NCBI GenBank assembly: GCA_025359005.1
Contig: JANYHP010000336.1
Location: 1 to 6,906, forward strand
Source of the DNA: Hyphomicrobiaceae bacterium
Lineage (GTDB): Bacteria; Pseudomonadota; Alphaproteobacteria; Rhizobiales; Hyphomicrobiaceae
Length of the DNA stretch: 6,906 bases
Direction: 5' to 3'
Below are positions 1-6,368 of the stretch, one piece after another (positions within the stretch are counted from its first letter, which is position 1; each line of letters opens with the position of its first letter). The notes under the pieces are model-generated. The model did not search any database and was not told where the DNA came from. It saw nothing but the letters and a program-made list of their open reading frames with translations. Position numbers and translations under genes: made by a program.

Positions 1-202
1 CGGCGAGCGTGTCGAGATCGACCTGATCGAGTTGATAGTGCCAACTGGCGACGCCAGCGAGCGGCCGGGCGCCCGACCAGTAGGCGTAGGCGTCTCTCGG
101 CACATCGCGCCATTGCCACCCGGCCACGCAGAGCGCCGCAACCCCGGCAAGCGTGAACGCGCGCGCAAAAACCGATTGCGGCTTCATGAGGGATCTGATC
201 AT
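1..202 (-). CDS. N-terminal part of an exported protein, possibly GH114/TM1410-like
   Basis: Partial gene running off the left edge; 67 codons are visible. The product begins with a basic stretch, then a hydrophobic segment (AFTLAGVAALCVAG, about residues 14-27), which looks like a signal peptide or membrane anchor, so it is probably exported. After it comes YAYWSGARPLAGVASWHYQL and then DQVDLDTLA. The WHYQL-xx-(I/V)DLDxLA pattern resembles the opening of the TM1410/GH114 (putative endo-polygalactosaminidase) family, but this is recalled family knowledge and the catalytic region lies outside the window. Two in-frame ATGs are possible, at 202 and 187. I chose 202 because a weak TAGG purine patch lies six bases before it, while nothing similar precedes 187. 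An in-frame stop at 239-241 limits the reading frame upstream. The 75-aa gene ends 80 bases upstream on the same strand. I am fairly sure of the gene, not of the family. Confidence 0.6.
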   Translation of the reverse strand, partial: MIRSLMKPQSVFARAFTLAGVAALCVAGWQWRDVPRDAYAYWSGARPLAGVASWHYQLDQVDLDTLA

Positions 203-282
203 CCGCGGCCTATCAACGGGGAAAGGTCCGCACCCAAATCACGGCAGGGCGCTCTGGGCAACCGGATGCTCGAAGTTTTGCA

Positions 283-510
283 TCAGCGATTGCGGCGAAC
301 CTCGAAGGATTTGATCGCGCCGCGCTTGCGGCCACCCTTCTCGGCGATATCGGTATCCTGCGCCTCGAAAAAGGCGCGCACGCTGTCGTCGGCTTCGAAC
401 TGGGAAATTTCGCCGGCAGGGATGCGCCGGTTGGATGTCTGCGACCCATCCTCGTACGTGACGTCGTAGGCAACGAACTCAAGCTTCGCCCCTGGCTTTT
501 TGCGGCCCAT
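283..510 (-). CDS. Conserved small hypothetical protein, 75 aa
   Basis: I do not recognise a named function. The 75-aa product is highly charged and soluble, with no membrane segment or signal peptide. It begins MGRKKPGAKLEFVAYDVTYE and continues with an acidic middle (EISQFEADDSVRAFFEAQD) and a basic tail (KGGRKRGAIKSFEVRRNR). The start at 510 is preferred over a longer frame to 714 because a purine-rich AAAGAGAGAG lies just upstream, and because the longer frame would run through the 64-aa gene at 599-793. The composition looks like a genuine protein, and I recall similar small proteins in Bradyrhizobium-like genomes, but I cannot verify that. It lies 88 bases downstream of the 64-aa gene on the same strand, so the two may be co-transcribed. 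The basic tail could bind nucleic acid; that is a guess. Confidence 0.7.
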   Translation of the reverse strand: MGRKKPGAKLEFVAYDVTYEDGSQTSNRRIPAGEISQFEADDSVRAFFEAQDTDIAEKGGRKRGAIKSFEVRRNR

Positions 511-598
511 GACCGTGCTCTCTCTTTTGTCGTTTCTGGCCGCGCGCGTGGCGGCGCGTGCTGCTCGGATCTGGTCCGAGACGCGGGCCCTTAACCGG

Positions 599-793
599 CT
601 AGCGGTTGCGGCCCAATTCGCTTTCGCGAGCAAGACGCTCGAAGGCCTCGGCCTTGCATTTGATGCGATATTGATACTGTCCGCCGTCGCGCGGCAGGCA
701 CCGGACGACTTCATAGGCTTGACCGCTGGCGAGCATCGTGCCGCGCCCCGGCGTGAAATACACGGTCTGCCCGACTTTGAATTTGTGGGTCAT
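599..793 (-). CDS. Small hypothetical protein, 64 aa, SH3/KOW-like opening
   Basis: Unrecognised small protein with no membrane segment. It begins MTHKFKVGQTVYFTPGRG, a pattern (K-x-G-x-x-V-x-F) like the first strands of SH3-like or KOW-type beta barrels. It then has a YEVVRCLP strand, a QYQYRIKC strand, and a helix-forming tail (AEAFERLARESELGRNR). The strand-rich body with a conserved-looking QYRIK segment suggests a small binding domain; the ligand is unknown. The ATG at 793 follows a GTGGGGAT stretch that may serve as a weak ribosome-binding site. The gene lies 193 bases downstream of the cold-shock gene and 88 bases upstream of the 75-aa gene, all on the minus strand. A candidate terminator behind the cold-shock gene implies that it has its own promoter, which I could not pin down. 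Confidence 0.65.
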   Translation of the reverse strand: MTHKFKVGQTVYFTPGRGTMLASGQAYEVVRCLPRDGGQYQYRIKCKAEAFERLARESELGRNR

Positions 794-930
794 TGCGTCA
801 TCCCCACGGGGAACAACGCACCCGATTTGAGCGGCCGGACCCGAAAACGATCTCCGGCAGATGCATCAGCATCCGCACGACCAAAGCCTCAGTAATCGGA
901 GCCCCATAGCGGCGGGGATCTCAAGTGCCG

Positions 931-974
931 AAAACTCCCGGCGTGGCCCGGCCCCTGAAGGCCTGGACCACGCC
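931..974 (-). terminator. Candidate intrinsic terminator after the cold-shock gene
   Basis: Read on the minus strand, 974-940 folds into a long GC-rich hairpin: GGCGTGG pairs with CCACGCC at the base, continuing through one bulge and one mismatch to GGCC with GGCC around a short loop. It is followed by GGGAG and then TTTT. It starts 12 bases beyond the cold-shock stop codon. The T tract is short and offset by five bases, so termination may be partial. Confidence 0.45.
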
Positions 975-986
975 GAGCGTCATGAC

Positions 987-1196
987 TTAATGCTTCTCTA
1001 TGTTGCCGACCGAGACCTTGCCCGAGCGACGGTCTTCCTGCGTGTCGAAGGAGACCTTGTCACCTTCGGCGAGATGCTGGATGCCGGCGCGCTCAAGAGC
1101 GGTCGCATGGACGAATACGTCCTTGCTGCCGTCGTCGGGCTGGATGAAGCCGAAGCCCTTTTTGTCGTTGAAAAACTTCACAGTACCTTTGATCAT
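987..1196 (-). CDS. cspA: CspA-family cold-shock protein
   Basis: A 69-aa single cold-shock domain, the usual length for CspA proteins. Family members are cytoplasmic RNA/ssDNA-binding chaperones that melt mRNA structure at low temperature or under stress. Both RNA-binding motifs are present: RNP1 as KGFGFIQP (residues 13-20) and RNP2 as DVFVHATAL (residues 26-34). The product opens with the canonical MIKGTVKFFN and ends KVSVGNIEKH. A longer frame to 1250 exists, but the extra 18 residues do not fit the family, so the start at 1196 is firm. A weak CGGA at 1204-1207 may act as the ribosome-binding site. A promoter-like pair at 1346-1374 would give a leader of about 140 bases, as in thermoregulated csp genes. 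A hairpin terminator candidate follows. The family is certain; which paralogue and whether it is cold-inducible are not. Confidence 0.97.
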   Translation of the reverse strand: MIKGTVKFFNDKKGFGFIQPDDGSKDVFVHATALERAGIQHLAEGDKVSFDTQEDRRSGKVSVGNIEKH

Positions 1197-1345
1197 TGTC
1201 GTGTCCGTCGTTTCAGAGAGTGCAAGCGTACCGCCCAGCCATGCGGCCAAGCGGACTATCGTCGATTTTTTGGGTTGGGTCAGTGCGCGGTCTGGACGGC
1301 GCCGTAGCAGTGCAGGACGAAGCCTGCGCCAAAAGTCGATTGCCG

Positions 1346-1374
1346 CTTATAGTCCCTTTGGTGGAAATATGCAA
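1346..1374 (-). promoter_or_regulatory. Candidate promoter for the cold-shock gene
   Basis: On the minus strand TTGCAT (1374-1369) and TATAAG (1351-1346) are separated by exactly 17 bases. The -10 box matches TATAAT at five of six positions; the -35 box matches TTGACA only in its TTG. Transcription would begin near 1339, about 140 bases before the csp start codon. The leader contains a small GCAGG/CCTGC hairpin at 1312-1327. The region 1251-1458 is the shared upstream region of the divergent csp and CoA-transferase genes; I found no convincing plus-strand promoter in it. Confidence 0.4.
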
Positions 1375-1458
1375 ATGAAAGAGCATACGGCGTGATCGAT
1401 GCCGCGCGAGTGCCGAATTCTCGACTTCCTGCCCTCCAGTGACGCCGGATAATGCTTC

Positions 1459-2676
1459 ATGGCACCACAGCAATCCTTCCAGGGGCCACTCGCCGGCCTG
1501 CGCGTCGTCGAGTTGGCGCACGTGATGGCCGGCCCGGTCTGCGGGCTGATGCTGGCCGACATGGGCGCCGACGTCATCAAAGTTGAAAAAACAGGCGGCG
1601 GCGACGATACGCGGCGCCAGTTACCGCCAGACATCGGCGGCGAAAGCGCCGCCTACATGATGATGAACCGCAACAAGCGCGGTATCGTGCTCGACCTCAA
1701 GACTGAAGCGGGGAAAGGCGTGCTCCGACGCCTGGTCGCCAACACCGACGTGCTGATCGAGAACTACCGGGCGGAGACGTTGCCCGCGCTCGGGCTCGGG
1801 TATGATGACCTCCGTCTCATCAACCCGGGCCTCATCTATGCGGCGATCTCGGGCTTCGGCCGCACGGGGCCGCTGGCGGCGTCCGGCGGCTTCGATCTCG
1901 TCGCGCAGGGCATGAGCGGACTGATGTCGATCACGGGCGAAGGCCCGGGGCGGCCGCCGGTGAAAGTGGGTGCGCCGATCTGCGATATCACCGCGGGGCT
2001 TTTGCTGACCATGGGTGTGCTCGCAGCCTACGCGCACAAGCAAAGGACCGGCGAGGGGCAGATGGTGGATACCTCGCTGTTCGAGGCCGGCATCACGCAC
2101 ACCTACTGGCAATCGGCGATCGCCTTCGCGACCGGCATCGCGCCCGGTCCGCTCGGCTCGGCGCATCCGCTGAACGCGCCCTATCAGGCTTTTGCCACGG
2201 CGGATGGCTGGATCAACGTGGGTGCCGCCAACCAGGGCAATTGGGAGCGTCTGTGCACCGCGTTGCAAGCGCCCTACCTGGCCAGCGATCCGCGCTTCGC
2301 GAGCGGGGCGGGGCGCATGCAGGATATCGATGCCTTGATCGCCGCACTGTCGGCACGGTTTGCGCGGGCCACGACGGCGCATTGGCTCGGCGTGCTGGAA
2401 GCGGCCGGCGTGCCGGCGGGACCGGTGCTCGACGTGGCCGCCATGCACGCGCATCCGCAGACGATCGCGCGCGATATGGTGCCGACGGTCAGCCATCCGA
2501 TCGCCGGCACCATGCAGACCATCGGCCTGCCGGTGAAGTTCTCCGCGACCCCTGGCGGCGTGCAGTGCGCGGCGCCCATCTACGGCCAGCACACGCGCGC
2601 TGTGCTGGCCGATCTCGGCTACGACACTGGCGCCATCACCGCACTGATCACGTCAGGCGCGGCGGTCGCGGGATAA
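1459..2676 (+). CDS. Class III CoA-transferase (CaiB/BaiF family)
   Basis: A 405-aa protein, the normal length for this family, whose members move CoA between carboxylic acids through an aspartyl-CoA thioester and work as interlocked dimers in the cytoplasm. The N-terminal signature is clear: PLAGLRVVELAHVMAGP (residues 10-26), then LADMGADVIKVEK (32-44), NRNKRGIVLDLK (70-81) and the DVLIENYRAETL block (97-108). The catalytic aspartate is most likely D176 in GAPICDITAG, matching Asp169 of formyl-CoA transferase. Further family blocks are GEGQMVDTSLFEA and the C-terminal GVPAGPVLDV. The substrate cannot be read from the sequence; formyl-, succinyl-, carnitine- and itaconate-type enzymes share these motifs. 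The ATG at 1459 is preceded by a weak CGGA. This is the only plus-strand gene, and it converges on the methyltransferase with a 10-base gap and no obvious terminator between them. Confidence 0.95.
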   Translation: MAPQQSFQGPLAGLRVVELAHVMAGPVCGLMLADMGADVIKVEKTGGGDDTRRQLPPDIGGESAAYMMMNRNKRGIVLDLKTEAGKGVLRRLVANTDVLIENYRAETLPALGLGYDDLRLINPGLIYAAISGFGRTGPLAASGGFDLVAQGMSGLMSITGEGPGRPPVKVGAPICDITAGLLLTMGVLAAYAHKQRTGEGQMVDTSLFEAGITHTYWQSAIAFATGIAPGPLGSAHPLNAPYQAFATADGWINVGAANQGNWERLCTALQAPYLASDPRFASGAGRMQDIDALIAALSARFARATTAHWLGVLEAAGVPAGPVLDVAAMHAHPQTIARDMVPTVSHPIAGTMQTIGLPVKFSATPGGVQCAAPIYGQHTRAVLADLGYDTGAITALITSGAAVAG

Positions 2677-2686
2677 GGCCAGCACC

Positions 2687-3505
2687 TCAGGGCTTGGTGA
2701 TGATGGCTTCGATGTAGTCGCCGGGGACGACCATGGTTGCCGAGCCGGGGCGGCGCATGCGCGCGACGAGCGCCGTGATGTCGCCCGCGAGCGCTGCCTG
2801 CTTTGCACCATCAAGAGCGGCGAAGGCGCGGTTGGTCGGCCCGTAGTAGGTTTTGAAGACGTCCAGAAAATGCTCCGGCGACTTGTAGCGGAAATTGTGG
2901 ACTTGGTTGGTGATCGCCACCCGATACCCCGGGAACAGCTCGGCCAATCGCGCTTCCGTGCCCCATAAGGCAGGAGACTGGACGCCAGCGGGTGGCGGCA
3001 CGTGCTGGCCGATGATCTTGAACAGCTGACCGATGAAACCACCGGGTGTCCAATTGGCAAGCCCGATGCGGCCGCCCTTTCGCACGACACGGCAGAGTTC
3101 GGCTGCGGCCTGTGCCTGATTGGGCGTGAACATGACGCCGAACGTCGACAGCGCCGCATCGAAGGTTCCGTCGGCAAACGGCAGCGCCTCGGCGTCGGCT
3201 TCCCGGAACGTCACCGGCAGACGCTCGGCAGTCGCGCGCTCCTGGCCGCGCGCGAGCAGCGCCGGAACATAGTCAGTCGAGGTGACATCGGCGAAGCGGC
3301 GGGCGGCGGCGAGCGTGGCGTTGCCGTTGCCGGCAGCGACATCGAGCACGCGCTCGCCGGCGCTGATATCGGCCGCCTCGCACAGGCGTTCGCCGACGAG
3401 CTGCAGTGTCGTGCCGATGATGGCGTAGTCGCCGGTAGCCCAGGTGGCCTGCTGGCGTTGTTTGATGGCGGTGTAGTCGGGCGGCGTTGTGATGGACGCG
3501 GTCAT
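2687..3505 (-). CDS. Class I SAM-dependent methyltransferase (Methyltransf_11/25 type)
   Basis: A 272-aa cytoplasmic enzyme predicted to transfer a methyl group from S-adenosylmethionine. Motif I is VLDVAAGNGNATLAAA (residues 53-68), with the glycine-rich SAM loop. Motif II ends in an acidic residue at TSTDYV (75-80). EADAEALPFADGTFDAALS (102-120) is the UbiE-like post-II block, followed by the AELCRVVRKGGRIGLANW strand (135-152). The C-terminal third (WGTEARLAELFPGYRV and following) is the variable lid that sets substrate choice, so the acceptor is unknown; UbiE/COQ5-like small molecules are possible. The start at 3505 is chosen over a frame to 3634 because ACGGAGAT, a good ribosome-binding site, lies seven bases upstream and the extra N-terminus resembles no family member. 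It lies 125 bases downstream of the HdeD-like gene, so it may be co-transcribed or have its own promoter. Confidence 0.92.
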   Translation of the reverse strand: MTASITTPPDYTAIKQRQQATWATGDYAIIGTTLQLVGERLCEAADISAGERVLDVAAGNGNATLAAARRFADVTSTDYVPALLARGQERATAERLPVTFREADAEALPFADGTFDAALSTFGVMFTPNQAQAAAELCRVVRKGGRIGLANWTPGGFIGQLFKIIGQHVPPPAGVQSPALWGTEARLAELFPGYRVAITNQVHNFRYKSPEHFLDVFKTYYGPTNRAFAALDGAKQAALAGDITALVARMRRPGSATMVVPGDYIEAIITKP

Positions 3506-3630
3506 TATAAATCTCCGTTGAATAACGAGGGCATCAGAATACAGAAGGTGCGCAACAAACTTTTGCAGCGCGCCTCGATAATCAATCAGAAATGCGGCAC
3601 CGCCTGGGCACCTGCAATTGGCAATCCTTA

Positions 3631-4221
3631 TCAAATGCTGCGTTGCCCGTTGGCGGACCGGCCATCAGCTGCCATCGGCTGTGCCGCATCGGCAAGCACC
3701 CAGAAGGCGAAACCAGAGGTGATCAGGTTGATGCCGAGGAACAGCCCCAGCACCCACAGCGCCGACGAGGGTAGCTGCGCCCAGATCATGGCACCAAGTG
3801 CAACACCAAGCGCACCGCTGGCCGCCAGATAACCCCAGCCGCCGTTCGGCCGGATGCGCGCCGCCAGCACCACCTGAATGATGCCCTCCGCGAGCATCAG
3901 CACAGCAAGCAGTACCGTCAGCGTGACGACACCCTTCATCGGATTTATGGCGAGCAACGCGGCCGTCGCCAGATACAGAACGCCGATGACGAGGCCGAAC
4001 AGCACGTCGGACCAAGCGCGGGCGCCGAACGCGTGCACGCATTGGCCGATGCCGGCCACAGCGCAGGCAATCGCCACCCACACTTCCACCGCCAGACCAC
4101 CCGCCAGCGGGAAGGCAATTGCCAGCACGCCCGCGACGGCGAGCGCTGCGCCCAGGAACTTGAACCAGCCGCGATGGGCCGCAATGGTGCCGCCGATATC
4201 GATCACCGTCATATCCGACAT
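3631..4221 (-). CDS. HdeD/DUF308 family six-helix membrane protein
   Basis: A 196-aa inner-membrane protein with six hydrophobic segments at roughly residues 19-40, 43-64, 72-92, 96-120, 129-149 and 153-178. The pattern of three helix pairs with G-x-x-x-(I/L)-A-F-P in the first pair (KFLGAALAVAGVLAIAFP), WVAIACAVAGIGQCVHAFGAR, LLAINPMKGV between helices 4 and 5 regions, and GINLITSGFAFWVLA at the end is typical of HdeD (DUF308). In E. coli HdeD is linked to acid resistance at high cell density; the biochemical role is not established. The start at 4221 (MSDMTVIDIGG) has GGGAGA about seven bases upstream; a longer frame to 4254 adds 11 residues without such a site. The gene sits 64 bases downstream of the thiolase and 125 bases upstream of the methyltransferase, all on the minus strand, but no functional link is evident. 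Confidence 0.88.
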   Translation of the reverse strand: MSDMTVIDIGGTIAAHRGWFKFLGAALAVAGVLAIAFPLAGGLAVEVWVAIACAVAGIGQCVHAFGARAWSDVLFGLVIGVLYLATAALLAINPMKGVVTLTVLLAVLMLAEGIIQVVLAARIRPNGGWGYLAASGALGVALGAMIWAQLPSSALWVLGLFLGINLITSGFAFWVLADAAQPMAADGRSANGQRSI

Positions 4222-4285
4222 GTCCGTCTCCCGAGGCTTGAAACCGCTGTCCACGCTGCGGCAGGTCTATGGCGAACCTACACTA

Positions 4286-5599
4286 TTAAGCGGCCTGTGG
4301 AACACGCTTGACCTCATAGGCCGGATTGCCCTCGACGATGGCCGTGACGCCCATGCCGCCGGCCGTGCACACCGAGACGAGCGCGCGCTTGGAACTGCCG
4401 CCCACGAGTTTCGCCGCGTTGGCGAGGATGCGCGCGCCGGTGGCGGCGAATGGATGGCCGAAGGCGAGGCTGGAGCCGCGGACGTTGAGTTTGGCGCGAT
4501 CGATCGAACCGAGGGGGGCAGCCTTGCCGAGATACTTTTTGCAATAGGCGGGGTCTTCCCAGGCCTTCAGCGTCGACAGAACCTGAGCGGCAAAGGCCTC
4601 GTGGATTTCGTAGTAGTCGAAGTCCTGCAGCCTGAGCCCGGCGCGGTCGATCATCTTCGAGACGGCAACGGTGGGCGCCATCAGCAAACCCTCGCCGGCG
4701 ACGAAATCGTTGGCTGCGGTCTGCGAGAATGTCAGGAAGGCGAGCACCGGCAGGCCGCGTTTGGCCGCCCACTCTTCCGAGCACAGCAGCACGGCGGCCG
4801 CGCCATCGGTGAGTGGTGTCGAGTTAGCGGCCGACAGCGTGCCCTTGTCGGATTTGTCGAAGGCGGTTTTCAAGGTCGAGATTTTTTCCAGCGTCATGTC
4901 GGCGCGCATGTTGTTGTCGCGGAACACGCCGGCGCACGGCACGAGCAGATCGTCCATGTAGCCGGACGCATAGGCGGCGGCCGCCTTCTGATGGCTTTCG
5001 AGCGCTAGTTTGTCCTGGTCGGCGCGGCTGATGTGCCAGTCTTTGGCCATCAATTCGCAGTGGGCACCCATGGCCATGCCGGTGCGCGGCTCGCCGGTGG
5101 AGGGCGCAACAGGCGCGAGTTCGGCCAGCTTGAGGCCTTTAAAAGCGCCAAGACGTTGGCCGAACGAGCGGGCCTGGCTGGCGGCGGTGAGACGGTTGGC
5201 GAGCTTTTTCGAAACGACGATGGGTGGATCAGATGTGGTGTCGGAGCCGCAAGCGATGCCGCACTCGATCTGGCCGGTAGCGATTTTCGCACCGATGCCC
5301 ATGGCCGCTTGCAGGGAGGTGCCGCACGCCTGCTGCATGGTAATGCCGGGCGTTGTGGGCGCGAGTTTGGTTGAGAGCACCGCTTCGCGCGCGAGGTTCC
5401 AATCCTTGGAGTGGGAGACGACGGCGCCGCCGACGACTTCGTCGATGTGGGCGCCAGCCAGATCGTATTTGGCGACGAGACCGTTGAGGGCCGCCGTCAG
5501 CATGTCGAGATTGGAGAGGTCGGCATAAAGCGTGTTGGAGCGGCAGAACGGAATGCGCGCGCCACCGACGATGGCGACTTTGCGGAGAGTTTGGGTCAT
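4286..5599 (-). CDS. fadI: Thiolase, FadI-like acetyl-CoA C-acyltransferase
   Basis: A 437-aa thiolase, matching the roughly 436 aa of E. coli FadI. Thiolases cleave 3-ketoacyl-CoA to acetyl-CoA and a shortened acyl-CoA in beta-oxidation, or run in reverse to condense acyl units. All catalytic residues are present: nucleophile Cys92 in MQQACGTSLQA, His333 in EIHEAFAAQ, His382 in GHPFAATGAR, and Cys411 in CTAGGMG. ANSTPLTDGAAAV (258-270) is a further family block. FadI-like traits over AtoB/PhaA are VSKKLANRL (129-137) and the NNMRAD stretch. Starts at 5665, 5611 and 5599 are in frame. I prefer 5599 because MTQTLRKVAIVGGARIPF fits the family opening; 5611 is possible. No Shine-Dalgarno sequence precedes 5599 or 5611. 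The gene follows the HepT-like gene by 34 bases (22 if 5611 is used), so it probably depends on read-through. A decayed copy of its start lies at 6400-6437. Confidence 0.94.
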   Translation of the reverse strand: MTQTLRKVAIVGGARIPFCRSNTLYADLSNLDMLTAALNGLVAKYDLAGAHIDEVVGGAVVSHSKDWNLAREAVLSTKLAPTTPGITMQQACGTSLQAAMGIGAKIATGQIECGIACGSDTTSDPPIVVSKKLANRLTAASQARSFGQRLGAFKGLKLAELAPVAPSTGEPRTGMAMGAHCELMAKDWHISRADQDKLALESHQKAAAAYASGYMDDLLVPCAGVFRDNNMRADMTLEKISTLKTAFDKSDKGTLSAANSTPLTDGAAAVLLCSEEWAAKRGLPVLAFLTFSQTAANDFVAGEGLLMAPTVAVSKMIDRAGLRLQDFDYYEIHEAFAAQVLSTLKAWEDPAYCKKYLGKAAPLGSIDRAKLNVRGSSLAFGHPFAATGARILANAAKLVGGSSKRALVSVCTAGGMGVTAIVEGNPAYEVKRVPQAA

Positions 5600-5622
5600 G
5601 GGGGGGCTCATGGGGTTGGGGG
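5593..5622 (+). other. G-quadruplex-type motif over the thiolase start
   Basis: On the plus strand four G tracts of 3, 7, 4 and 5 bases are separated by 4, 5 and 2 bases. This fits the usual G3+N1-7 rule for intramolecular quadruplexes. It covers both candidate thiolase start codons (5599 and 5611). Because the thiolase is on the minus strand, its mRNA is C-rich here and only the DNA template strand could fold. Whether it forms in the cell is unknown. Confidence 0.5.
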
Positions 5623-5633
5623 CCACGCAACGG

Positions 5634-5984
5634 TCACGGGGCCTGAATCTCTGCAAGCATTTCAACGATCACGGGCCGAAGCTCCTGGACGTGCTTGGTA
5701 GCAATCGTCCACATCAAATAAGCATCGATCCACTGGTACTCGTGCCGCAACTTATTGCCGATTGCTTTGATCTGATGCCAGGGGATTTCCGGGTTGCGAT
5801 CCGCCCGCTCGGGTGGAATATGGCGGATAGCCTCGGAGATGATGAGCACACCGCGTTCGATCATCCACTGAAGATCTCCGTCCCCCTGATATGCCTCGAA
5901 CGTGACGCCGGCCATCCGTCGACGAATACGATCGATGGCATCGAGCACATGGTGCAGTCGATAGCGGAGCGTCAGTACAGGCAT
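5634..5984 (-). CDS. HepT-like protein (DUF86), partner of the MNT nucleotidyltransferase
   Basis: A 116-aa HEPN-superfamily protein of the DUF86/HepT type. In studied pairs HepT is an RNase toxin that the cognate MNT protein neutralises by AMPylation. Family features visible here are a helical opening (YRLHHVLDAIDRIRRRM), RGVLIISEAIRHIPPE (about residues 44-59) and the block IPWHQIKAIGNKLRHEYQWID (67-87). Most HepT proteins carry RN-x-L-x-H-x-Y there, with the arginine and histidine of the R-x4-6-H motif catalytic. Here the arginine position is Gly76, followed by N77, L79, H81 and Y83, with an arginine at 80. The RNase site is thus altered, although I recall this GN-x-LRHxY form in other DUF86 members. 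The ATG at 5984 lies 15 bases after the MNT stop with GGGATTGCGGG before it; a TTG at 5999 is less likely. G+C is low (about 50% at 5701-5760). Confidence 0.88.
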   Translation of the reverse strand: MPVLTLRYRLHHVLDAIDRIRRRMAGVTFEAYQGDGDLQWMIERGVLIISEAIRHIPPERADRNPEIPWHQIKAIGNKLRHEYQWIDAYLMWTIATKHVQELRPVIVEMLAEIQAP

Positions 5985-5999
5985 CGCCCGCAATCCCAA

Positions 6000-6335
6000 T
6001 CAAAACACTTTGACGCTGGAACGCTCGATTTCGTCGCGCAATATTGGGTGCAGACCATCCCGTGTACCAAGGTCGACGGCGCGGCTCAAAAGCGCTGACA
6101 GAAACTCTTCCAGTCGGCACAACTTTACGAAATCGAAGGAACCGTCGCGTCGGTATTCGACAAACAAATCCACGTCACTATCGGCTTGCAATTGCCCGCG
6201 TGCCGCCGATCCGAACATGTAGAGTGCGGTTGCGCCGAAGCCGCGGATTTCTGCCTCGTGAGCGCACAACCGGGCAAGCACCTCGTTGCGGGTCTCGGCG
6301 GATGCGGCATCACGGACGATGGTGTCTTGCGCCAT
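6000..6335 (-). CDS. MNT-domain nucleotidyltransferase (MntA-like)
   Basis: A 111-aa minimal nucleotidyltransferase of the DNA polymerase beta superfamily. The active-site signature is perfect: GS at 42-43, ten residues, then D-x-D at 54-56 (MFGSAARGQLQ followed by ADSDVDLFVEY). A likely third metal ligand is D88 in AVDLGTRDG. In characterised MntA/HepT pairs this enzyme AMPylates the HepT toxin and acts as the antitoxin; that role is inferred here from the intact motif and the neighbour. The start at 6335 fits the family length; the ribosome-binding site is weak (GAGA at distance). The HepT-like gene follows after 15 bases, so the two form an operon. One 60-base line inside the gene (6121-6180) is 45% G+C against 75% for a line of the neighbouring thiolase, which suggests acquisition from elsewhere. 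An aminoglycoside-resistance-type nucleotidyltransferase is excluded by the small size and HepT partner. Confidence 0.92.
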   Translation of the reverse strand: MAQDTIVRDAASAETRNEVLARLCAHEAEIRGFGATALYMFGSAARGQLQADSDVDLFVEYRRDGSFDFVKLCRLEEFLSALLSRAVDLGTRDGLHPILRDEIERSSVKVF

Positions 6336-6368
6336 GGGGCGTCTCGCGGTGGTTGCGTGTGTCGGATG

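Noticed and set aside
564..580. Inverted repeat CTCGGA/TCCGAG between the 64-aa and 75-aa genes
   Set aside because: The stem is only 6 bp and has no following T tract, so neither a terminator nor an operator can be supported.
1621..2592. 323-codon open frame on the minus strand
   Set aside because: It is antisense to the CoA-transferase, Arg/His-rich with no domain pattern, and explained by GC-rich third positions of the real gene.
3506..3630. Possible promoter before the methyltransferase
   Set aside because: A TATTCT-like box is present on the minus strand, but no -35 box sits at 16-18 bases, so I did not list it.
3002..3832. 276-codon open frame on the plus strand
   Set aside because: It is antisense to the methyltransferase and runs through its promoter region into the HdeD-like gene; no recognisable protein features.
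4222..4285. Possible terminator between thiolase and HdeD-like genes
   Set aside because: Only a 4-bp CCGC/GCGG stem followed by three T bases is present.
3878..5008. 376-codon open frame on the plus strand
   Set aside because: It lies antisense to the HdeD-like and thiolase genes, both of which have clear family motifs; its translation shows low-complexity composition only.
5600..5665. Longer thiolase N-terminus starting at 5665
   Set aside because: It would overlap the HepT-like gene by 32 bases and add an arginine-rich stretch not seen in FadI-type thiolases.
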